Assembly: GCF_964656455.1 (NCBI RefSeq)
Contig: NC_135719.1
Coordinates: forward strand, 4,505,163 to 4,569,162
DNA length: 64,000 nt
Reading direction: 5' to 3'
DNA from: Halichoerus grypus
Taxonomy: Eukaryota; Chordata; Mammalia; Carnivora; Phocidae
Below, piece after piece: positions 62,401 through 64,000 of the stretch. Positions within the stretch are counted from its first letter, which is position 1. Every line of letters starts with the position of its first letter. The notes beneath the pieces were generated by a model that did not search any database, was not told the origin of the DNA, and saw only the letters and a program-made list of their open reading frames with translations. The position numbers were made by a program, and so were the translations under genes.

Positions 62401-63354
62401 GGTGTGAGATTTTCGGTTCTGGAACCACGCTTACAAGGGCTACTGCCTGGAAGAGGACACTCAGAGGAAGCAGCCCTGACGGGGCTGGGATATGAAACCT
62501 CACTGTTAGGAGCTGCCAAGACCAGTGAGGATATGCTCCACCCAGGAAAGACCATTCCTGCCCTTGAATGCTGCAAATCTGGGAAAGGGGATTAGGCTGG
62601 GCTCAGCAAGAAAGAGAACTTCTGCAGCTCAGAGCTTTCCCTTGGGAACCGCCCCCCCCCCCCAACAGAGGCTGGATGTCAGGGGTGGGAACTTAGCAGA
62701 GGACATGCACACATGACAATCTATACTTCTCTAAAACCTCCTGTTAAGCAACCCAGTTCACATGTTTTGATATTCTGCAAGTACTATAAACAAGGCACAT
62801 TCGCCTAACATTAGAAGACAGTTTTCAATTTTTTATAACTTTAAAAACATCTGGAAGATTTTATTAGCTCCTGTTGCAGTAACATGCAGGTGACGGTTGT
62901 AGTTAGTTACAGATCGGGTTTCATTTTAACCCTTAATGGTTTTCATTCTTTTTTTTTTTTTTTTTTTTTTTTTACTGTTTTAAGCAAAGTAAAACAAAAC
63001 AGAGGAAGATCAATCCTAGAAATAATGATGTCCTTACGTCTTACTTATTTTATGTGCAAAGAAGGCAACTTAGAAGACAGTGACTTTAACTTGGTGTACC
63101 TCTGGGCTGCTCCTACTGTCACACACGCCAGTGGGGCTACTGAGGCCCGCGTCCCGGCCTCACCTGCACAGCGCCTCTGCGTCCAGCTGCCGGGGGTTTC
63201 TGTGGTCTATGATGATGATGTCATGATGTTTGTCCAGGAAACAGGCAAGAACAGCCTGAGCCTCCTTGGTAACTGTGCACTTAAACCCTGCTTTTTCACA
63301 CGCCCTGCAGAATCCATTACACTGGTTATCTTCTTTGGTAAACACTAAAAGTAC
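10528..63354 (-). CDS. PDE8A: PDE8A, partial: exons 2-19 of the cAMP phosphodiesterase gene (joined CDS 2010 nt)
   Basis: This is the overview of the split coding region; the exons are listed separately. The enzyme hydrolyses cAMP to 5'-AMP with very high affinity and is insensitive to IBMX (family knowledge). Eighteen exons join in one frame into 670 codons. The order is REC-like domain (residues about 82-200), PAS domain (about 213-284), a basic linker with a PKA site, and the HD-type catalytic domain (about 510-751 here). PDE8A is preferred over PDE8B because of the stretch LAALEVNG then [13 protein letters not shown], where PDE8B reads quite differently, and because residue numbers match human PDE8A exactly with 81 residues before and 78 after. 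The human comparison is from memory. The first exon and the last exons lie outside the window. Confidence 0.97.
11255..11445 (-). repeat. MIR
   Basis: acgtgaggacactgggactc followed by agagaggtgaaaagacttgt is the conserved MIR core in reverse orientation. Confidence 0.75.
12560..12680 (-). repeat. MIR, diverged
   Basis: Tatt-rich start with cagtgcctaccttgtcccat, then attctacagacaaggaactg, follows the reverse MIR layout. It is strongly diverged. Confidence 0.5.
13204..13336 (-). CDS. PDE8A: PDE8A exon 18 (residues 651-695), catalytic-domain helices
   Basis: 133 nt: one base completing Arg651, then 44 codons. The acceptor is gaaacag before GAATGACTATCGG; the donor is AATGGG followed by gtaagg. 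It encodes [19 protein letters not shown], then [19 protein letters not shown] and ALEVNG. The [10 protein letters not shown] segment is a hallmark of phosphodiesterase catalytic domains. The end of this exon separates PDE8A from PDE8B, which has a different and longer loop here. Confidence 0.97.
13337..14673 (-). other. PDE8A intron 17: contents
   Basis: 13337-13960 holds nothing I recognise. 13965-14140 has an ancient-repeat look (caggcaccatgctagacact, gaggatacggtgacgaacaa). An L1 3' end follows at about 14370-14600. Confidence 0.55.
14370..14600 (+). mobile_element. Ancient L1 3' end
   Basis: The order agatctatggggacagaagg, tggctgcctgtggctggggg, ggatggaaatgttctcaagt, then cgtacacttgaaatgagaga matches the 3' UTR of old mammalian L1 (L1M-type) in sense. 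Confidence 0.65.
14674..14891 (-). CDS. PDE8A: PDE8A exon 17 (residues 579-650), HD metal-binding motif
   Basis: 218 nt, phase 0 in and 2 out. The acceptor is catttgcag before CAAACTTTAG; the donor is GAGAG followed by gtgaga. It carries the core motif HDVDHPG (His596/Asp597), which binds the two catalytic metals, followed by [19 protein letters not shown] and [11 protein letters not shown]. The first codon gives Gln579, where I recall Glu in human PDE8A and PDE8B. The motif is intact, so the enzyme should be active. Confidence 0.97.
14892..17340 (-). other. PDE8A intron 16: contents
   Basis: No exon or clear repeat was recognised. 15240-15740 is AT-rich. About 17150-17340 is very GC-rich with many CpG (gtgcggccgcaccctccgcg), directly next to the donor of exon 16. 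Confidence 0.6.
17341..17539 (-). CDS. PDE8A: PDE8A exon 16 (residues 512-578), catalytic His556 and His560
   Basis: 199 nt: one base completing Arg512, then 66 codons. The acceptor is ctctgtag before GCCTTTGATT; the donor is AAG followed by gtgagc. It encodes [19 protein letters not shown] and [19 protein letters not shown], ending FLCKERIK. His556 is the presumed proton donor and His560 a metal ligand (family knowledge). The downstream intron begins with a strongly GC-rich segment. Confidence 0.97.
17540..19002 (-). other. PDE8A intron 15: contents
   Basis: GC-rich, with faint MIR-like text near 17930-18020 (tgtcacctgtcacgtaacgg). No exon or RNA gene was recognised. Confidence 0.5.
19003..19138 (-). 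CDS. PDE8A: PDE8A exon 15 (residues 467-511), start of the catalytic domain
   Basis: 136 nt, two bases completing Asn467, 44 codons, then two bases. The acceptor is ccctttgcag before ATCTTCAG; the donor is AAAAG followed by gtgagt. It encodes [38 protein letters not shown] and EAATHK. [15 protein letters not shown] is the conserved entry to the PDE8 catalytic domain. The first dozen residues differ from human as I recall it (TQMVSSNIITP) but have the same length. Confidence 0.95.
19362..19410 (-). CDS. PDE8A: PDE8A exon 14 (residues 451-466), 49-nt micro-exon with RAF1-binding arginines
   Basis: The acceptor is tttttatcag before GATGGTTTGC; the donor is ACAAAAA followed by gtaagt. It encodes [16 protein letters not shown] plus one base of the next codon. 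Without it the flanking exons would be out of frame (49 nt). Arg454 and Arg455 in RRLSG are the residues reported to bind RAF1 and shield it from PKA (literature, from memory). The exon is too short for ordinary gene finding and was placed by requiring continuity between residues 450 and 467. Confidence 0.95.
19411..20685 (-). other. PDE8A intron 13: contents
   Basis: I see no recognisable repeat, exon or RNA gene. Long pyrimidine-rich runs lie at 19840-19940. Confidence 0.5.
20686..20850 (-). CDS. PDE8A: PDE8A exon 13 (residues 396-450)
   Basis: 165 nt, 55 codons, phase 0 at both ends. The acceptor is gttgtag before GTAATCAACA; the donor is ATGTCT followed by gtaagt. It encodes [19 protein letters not shown], the [17 protein letters not shown] segment and [18 protein letters not shown]. 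This is the helical stretch that precedes the catalytic domain in PDE8. It differs from human as I recall it only at SPMA (human SPMP). Skipping would keep the frame. Confidence 0.97.
21123..21193 (-). CDS. PDE8A: PDE8A exon 12 (residues 372-395), basic linker
   Basis: 71 nt: two bases completing Val372, then 23 codons. The acceptor is ccccacag before TTGGCAGCC. A second AG (ttggcag) lies 7 nt inside, but only the first AG keeps frame with exon 11. The donor AAG followed by gtggag is weak, lacking A at +4 and G at +5. It encodes [19 protein letters not shown] and PITK. RRHSS is a PKA or basophilic-kinase-type motif. Confidence 0.94.
22150..24045 (+). mobile_element. Ancient L1 (ORF2 end and 3' UTR)
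   Basis: Diverged ORF2 text is in sense: cacagacctaaggtgaaaga, gcttctacaagaaaacacag, ccaggatggctgaaatttga, and 3' features such as gcccatgaatgagagaatgg. It ends with the gtgggtaaattataactcag type tail near 24020. It lies opposite to PDE8A. Confidence 0.75.
23887..23913. repeat. Alternating purine-pyrimidine (GT/GC) tract
   Basis: 27 bases of strictly alternating purine and pyrimidine, a GT run passing into GCGT units. Such tracts can adopt Z-DNA. Confidence 0.85.
24050..24260 (+). mobile_element. SINEC, older copy
   Basis: The head tggagcctcagtggctgcgc, then gggatcgagccctgagtcgg and tctctctcaaataatctttt, form a diverged Can-SINE that landed at the end of the L1. Confidence 0.88.
24420..24580 (-). 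repeat. MIR
   Basis: gtccccatttcacagtgagg then aaagggaagcacagaagtct gives the reverse MIR core. Confidence 0.6.
25313..25390 (-). CDS. PDE8A: PDE8A exon 11 (residues 346-371), PKA-site linker
   Basis: 78 nt: two bases completing Asp346, 25 codons, then one base. The acceptor is tttccacag before ATAATCAGTC; the donor is GCGAAG followed by gtaggt. It encodes [19 protein letters not shown] and ASRTSE. By frame count the second serine of RRKSS is Ser359, the reported PKA site of human PDE8A. Human has Gly at 358 as I recall, so this species has an extra serine next to the site. Confidence 0.95.
26340..26900 (+). repeat. L2-like ancient LINE fragment
   Basis: Text such as aactgcccagctcaatctac, tctggattataacgacagcc and ccctcactggtaccacagtc follows the L2 pattern in sense, strongly diverged. 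Confidence 0.45.
28640..29160 (+). repeat. L2-like ancient LINE fragment
   Basis: caggatgaaatccaagctgg, ctccaggaatgctcttcctg and accatgtcatcactgctggg fit the L2 3' region in sense. Confidence 0.55.
30720..31200 (+). repeat. L2-like ancient LINE fragment
   Basis: cctgctcaaaagtcctcaga then cctacagatgaaaatcctca, followed by atgctctgacctttccctct, fit the L2 3' region in sense. Confidence 0.5.
31330..31560 (+). repeat. MIR
   Basis: attccaatgccagctctgtg, cttgggcgaattagccctgc, agtttccttacctttaaaaa and a tail like cttagcagggtgttttatgc keep the full sense order of MIR. Confidence 0.65.
32293..32335 (-). CDS. PDE8A: PDE8A exon 10 (residues 332-345), 43-nt exon
   Basis: 43 nt: 14 codons plus one base. 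The acceptor is cattcatttttag before GCTGAGAAA; the donor is ATACAG followed by gtatgg. It encodes [14 protein letters not shown], which joins K331 to D346 in frame. It sits only 101 nt downstream of exon 9. Skipping it would shift the frame. Confidence 0.94.
32336..32436 (-). other. PDE8A intron 9: 101-nt mini-intron with a G-rich hairpin
   Basis: The intron starts gtaggt and ends tttttag. Near the donor, 32406-32422 reads ccctggggtccccaggg, an inverted repeat with 8-bp arms. aactaatgg near the acceptor could serve as branch point. Confidence 0.85.
32437..32488 (-). CDS. PDE8A: PDE8A exon 9 (residues 314-331), linker just after the PAS core
   Basis: 52 nt: one base completing Gly314, then 17 codons. 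The acceptor is ctacttgcag before AAAAATTAG; the donor is AATAAG followed by gtaggt. It encodes [17 protein letters not shown], whose first part is the last beta strand of the PAS fold (HYVSIIR). Asn327-equivalent reads Ser here (CNGSNK versus CNGNNK in human, from memory). Confidence 0.96.
33190..33265 (+). repeat. MIR core
   Basis: cctcagtttcctcatctgta followed by aaatggagatgatcacagtg is the most conserved part of MIR in sense. A CpG-dense stretch (about 33060-33190) lies beside it. Confidence 0.75.
34066..34154 (-). CDS. PDE8A: PDE8A exon 8 (residues 285-313), PAS domain
   Basis: 89 nt, phase 0 in and 2 out. The acceptor is catttatag before GAGTGGCAAG; the donor is GGGAGG followed by gtaagt. 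It encodes [19 protein letters not shown] and [10 protein letters not shown]. The EWQGxYxxKKKNGD pattern is the typical PAS turn before the long central strands. Tyr to His occurs at IYHA compared with human IYYA. Confidence 0.96.
35490..35655 (+). mobile_element. Ancient L1 3' end
   Basis: ggttgtggtgatgtttgcaa, aaactctgtgaatagaccag and taaatgggtgaattgtatag form the sense 3' end of an old L1. Confidence 0.7.
39018..39110 (+). repeat. MIR core
   Basis: cttagtttcctcatctgcaa followed by aatgggaataatagggatga, in sense. It lies about 90 nt from the donor of exon 7. Confidence 0.75.
39198..39335 (-). CDS. PDE8A: PDE8A exon 7 (residues 239-284), PAS core, frame-preserving cassette
   Basis: 138 nt, exactly 46 codons, phase 0 at both ends. 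The acceptor is tctccccccag before TATGCAAATC; the donor is GGCAAG followed by gtaagt. It encodes [38 protein letters not shown] and NSCIRIGK. The [10 protein letters not shown] pattern is a classic PAS signature. The reported human PDE8A2 isoform (783 rather than 829 residues, from memory) lacks 46 residues, which equals this exon. Confidence 0.97.
39970..40160 (-). repeat. MIR
   Basis: gccagacactggagtgagca, attcccatctgtacagctga and gaacttgcccagcgatgctc follow MIR in reverse. Confidence 0.65.
40890..40968 (-). CDS. PDE8A: PDE8A exon 6 (residues 212-238), start of the PAS domain
   Basis: 79 nt: one base completing Arg212, then 26 codons. The acceptor is acccataaag before GGCTTGTAAC, with a poor polypyrimidine tract; the donor is ATACAG followed by gtttgt. 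It encodes [19 protein letters not shown] and SEDHIIQ. The ALExSxxAIEITS pattern is the PAS N-cap. Human reads [19 protein letters not shown] (from memory), so several substitutions cluster here. Confidence 0.95.
41240..41400 (+). repeat. MIR
   Basis: agctctgggaccctgtgcac, tctcccttctccccatctga and tcctgagaactacatgagag follow MIR in sense. Confidence 0.5.
41524..41856 (-). mobile_element. Tigger-type DNA transposon (non-autonomous), reverse copy
   Basis: The right end gttcaggggtcaactg, followed by TA, and the left end TA then cagttaaactt are terminal inverted repeats of the pogo/Tigger group, with TA duplications at 41522-41523 and 41857-41858. The interior is the reverse complement of the copy at 42127-42445. 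It has no coding capacity. Confidence 0.8.
42127..42445 (+). mobile_element. Tigger-type DNA transposon (non-autonomous), forward copy inside L1
   Basis: The element starts cacctcacccttgaacaaca and ends ttcaagggtcaactg, with TA at 42125-42126 and 42446-42447. It splits the L1 3' UTR. The interior (aatatattttctcttcccac, gataaggcttccagtctaca) matches the other copy in opposite orientation. Confidence 0.82.
42711..42752. repeat. (GT)21 microsatellite
   Basis: 42 bases of perfect GT inside the L1 ORF2 end. It is expected to be length-variable between individuals. Confidence 0.97.
46799..47050 (+). mobile_element. Inverted L1 5' segment (ORF1 C-terminal domain)
   Basis: The plus strand encodes [19 protein letters not shown] and [12 protein letters not shown], the ORF1p C-terminal domain, in sense. 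The L1 at 41980-46798 is in reverse. The segment ends in agctgaaaagaaatggcac (47032-47050), the exact reverse complement of 46780-46798. Confidence 0.85.
47060..48420 (-). mobile_element. Older L1 fragment (interrupted by SINE)
   Basis: caattaggttatttccaatt, tttgattactagtgaagctg, cacatttactggccattaat and ttttccttccaaacagttaa are reverse L1M-type ORF2-end text. Confidence 0.65.
47753..47966 (+). mobile_element. SINEC with 18-bp target-site duplication
   Basis: Plus-strand Can-SINE (ggggtgcctgggtgacagag ... tctctcaaataaataaatac) flanked by taaaaatgtaacattatt at 47735-47752 and 47967-47984. Confidence 0.95.
48421..50057 (-). other. PDE8A intron 5, exon-proximal part: contents
   Basis: Nothing clearly recognisable apart from short A- and T-runs (about 49627-49650, 49757-49768). 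No exon was seen. Confidence 0.5.
50058..50146 (-). CDS. PDE8A: PDE8A exon 5 (residues 183-211), REC-to-PAS connector
   Basis: 89 nt, phase 0 in and 2 out. The acceptor is ctctttgtag before AGGTATGTGG; the donor is AACTCAG followed by gtaatt. It encodes [19 protein letters not shown] and [10 protein letters not shown], closing the response-regulator-like domain with its last helix and leading into the PAS domain. Human reads NPNIMACY as I recall, against NPSLMACY here. Confidence 0.96.
50147..53430 (-). other. PDE8A intron 4, first part: contents
   Basis: Apart from MIR-like text (about 51090-51210, 52450-52520) and a MER5A-like element, no feature was recognised. 51380-52000 is GC-rich with long frames but no domain. 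Confidence 0.5.
52091..52235. mobile_element. MER5A-like hAT element
   Basis: gtggttctcaaccctgggct, attagaattacctgcaatct and ggggattctcacgcacaacc followed by cagcactgaga show the hallmark MER5A text, including its terminal inverted repeats. Confidence 0.75.
53440..55500 (-). mobile_element. L1/HAL1-type fragment, ORF1 side
   Basis: tgaatttgctggaatttctg, ctcctggaactccagttaca and aaattcgattatgttctgcc are reverse-orientation L1/HAL1 text. The start and end are uncertain. Confidence 0.55.
56061..56115 (-). CDS. PDE8A: PDE8A exon 4 (residues 164-182), REC-like domain
   Basis: 55 nt: one base completing Arg164, then 18 codons. The acceptor is gttcttctgaag before GACGGACC; the donor is ACGAGG followed by gtatgt. 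It encodes [18 protein letters not shown]. Human reads VDREELSVMPFISAGFTR (from memory), so 5 of 18 residues differ, unusually many for this protein. Reading frame and splice sites are intact. Confidence 0.94.
56426..56455 (+). repeat. A30 homopolymer
   Basis: 30 A in a row without a recognisable SINE or L1 body in front. It may be the tail of an otherwise lost insertion. Confidence 0.9.
56931..56987 (-). CDS. PDE8A: PDE8A exon 3 (residues 145-163), REC-like domain
   Basis: 57 nt: one base completing Arg145, 18 codons, two bases. The acceptor is tttttaaag before GTCTATTAG; the donor is CGCAG followed by gtaagc. It encodes [18 protein letters not shown], a response-regulator-like strand and helix. 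The acceptor lies against a perfect A9/T9 palindrome (56992-57009). Confidence 0.95.
56992..57009. repeat. A9/T9 palindrome at the exon 3 acceptor
   Basis: Nine A then nine T on the plus strand. In the transcript the order is A9, U9, AAAG, then exon 3. Confidence 0.95.
57518..57545 (+). mobile_element. SINEC head only, flanked by direct repeats
   Basis: ggcacctgggtggctcagtt followed by ggtt is the first ~28 nt of a Can-SINE. It lies between aagaagagaattgccac (57501-57517) and aagaagagaatcgccac (57546-57562). Body and A tail are missing. Confidence 0.8.
58184..58332. mobile_element. hAT-type MITE
   Basis: ggcaaactttttctgtaaag, then ggccagatggcaagtgtttt, gtgaaagcagccacagacga and aacgaatggcgtggccgtgt are the familiar text of a hAT non-autonomous element. 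The family name is not fixed. Confidence 0.65.
61210..61710 (+). repeat. L2-like ancient LINE fragment
   Basis: gctgaagtccaagcctgcgg, ccccctccgcctggaacagc and agaggcaagaaccatgtctt are the L2 3' region in sense. Confidence 0.6.
62182..62209. repeat. Imperfect (CA)n
   Basis: A CA run with single interruptions behind a C run. Confidence 0.85.
62949..62973. repeat. T25 homopolymer
   Basis: 25 T in a row in the intron after exon 2, about 190 nt from its donor. In the transcript it is an A25 run. Confidence 0.9.
63164..63354 (-). CDS. PDE8A: PDE8A exon 2 (residues 82-144), response-regulator-like domain
   Basis: 191 nt, phase 0 in and 2 out. The acceptor is tttttgattcag before GTACTTTTAG; the donor is TGTGCAG followed by gtgagg. 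It encodes [38 protein letters not shown] and [19 protein letters not shown] to LCR. DIIIID corresponds to the phospho-acceptor strand of REC domains. It appears identical to human as I recall it. Exon 1, ending about residue 81, is outside the window. Confidence 0.97.
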
Positions 63355-63775
63355 CTGAATCAAAAAAGTGTGAACACTTTTTTAAAAAAAAGTTGTTAGA
63401 ACGGTAATTTCTTAACATGCCACAGAAAACTCCCAAGTGTTTTCAAGGCAAATACACAGATGTGAACATAATAATCTGTTGATAGAAATCCTCCTACACA
63501 TAAATCAGGGACATTATCACTCAGCTCCCCCAAATTAGTGCTATTTTATCTGCTCTTGTCTGGAAGTCCAAGTGCATGGGTCATATACTTATTCTTTTGC
63601 TAATAAGCTCATTGGCAGAACTCAACAAAAGCTTGATTAAGCATTTTATCTTAAAATTATTTCAATTATGACACACAAATACTTATTTTAGTTAACAGTA
63701 AGTTAACTAGACAAGTCCTTAGATGGCAAAAACTAAAACTACTTTAGTCAAGCTTTTAGAATACTTAAAACTTTA

Positions 63776-63971
63776 TTTTTTAAAAAGATTTTATTTCAGA
63801 GAGAGAGAGAGAGAGAGAGGGAGCATGAGTGGGGGGCAGAGGCAGAGGGAGAGGCAGAAGCAGACTCCCTCCTGAGCAGGGAGCCTGATGTGGGGCTCGA
63901 TCCCAGGACCCCGAGATCATAACCTGAGCCGAAGGCAGATGCTTAACTGACTGAGCCACCAAGCTGCCCCA
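63776..63971 (-). mobile_element. SINEC with 16-bp target-site duplication
   Basis: Reverse-complement Can-SINE with an expanded GA tract, flanked by aatacttaaaacttta at 63760-63775 and 63972-63987. It lies in intron 1 in the same sense as PDE8A. Confidence 0.95.
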
Positions 63972-64000
63972 AATACTTAAAACTTTAAATAATGTATTAA

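Noticed and set aside
10528..63354. PDE8B instead of PDE8A
   Set aside because: Linker and loop sequences ([36 protein letters not shown]) and the residue count agree with PDE8A. PDE8B differs at these places as I recall.
1..64000. CRISPR array, operon, phage or other prokaryotic system
   Set aside because: All direct repeats found are SINE target duplications or simple repeats, and the coding sequence is split by introns as in vertebrates.

Overview
This window is nuclear DNA from a carnivoran mammal. It lies inside one large protein-coding gene on the minus strand, PDE8A (high-affinity cAMP phosphodiesterase 8A). The carnivoran call rests on many tRNA-Lys-type Can-SINE (SINEC) copies in both orientations, most with clean target-site duplications, and on carnivoran-style L1 3' UTRs. 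The SINE style looks caniform (dog, bear, seal or mustelid relatives), but I cannot narrow it further. There are no bacterial genes, CRISPR arrays or operons.

Eighteen consecutive coding exons were found by translating the minus strand and placing each acceptor AG and donor GT. They are 191, 57, 55, 89, 79, 138, 89, 52, 43, 78, 71, 165, 49, 136, 199, 218, 133 and 168 nt long, 2010 nt in total. They join without a frame break into 670 codons. Allowing 81 residues upstream (human PDE8A, from memory), the exons cover residues 82-751. The known landmarks then fall where expected: Ser359, Arg454/455, His556, His560, His596/Asp597 and Asp726. Exon 1 (N-terminus, promoter) lies beyond position 64000. 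The last exons (about 78 residues, including the invariant substrate glutamine) lie below position 1.

Layout in plus coordinates, which runs from the 3' to the 5' part of the gene. 1-10527 is part of intron 19 and is almost wholly nested L1 and SINE sequence. 10528-21193 holds the catalytic-domain exons 19 to 13 and the linker exon 12. 21194-34154 holds linker exons 11 to 9 and PAS exon 8, with ancient L1, L2 and MIR in the introns. 34155-50146 holds the PAS exons 7 and 6 and exon 5, with an L1 and Tigger cluster at 41.5-48.4 kb. 50147-63354 holds the response-regulator-like exons 4 to 2. 63355-64000 is the start of intron 1 with one SINE.

The encoded enzyme runs REC-like domain, PAS domain, linker with a PKA site, RAF1-binding segment, then the HD-type catalytic domain. 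I found no undescribed biological system. The observations most worth checking are structural: two L1 copies with inverted 5' ends, a head-to-head pair of Tigger elements, a SINE head without a body that still has target-site duplications, alternating SINEs able to fold, and several unusual splice contexts.
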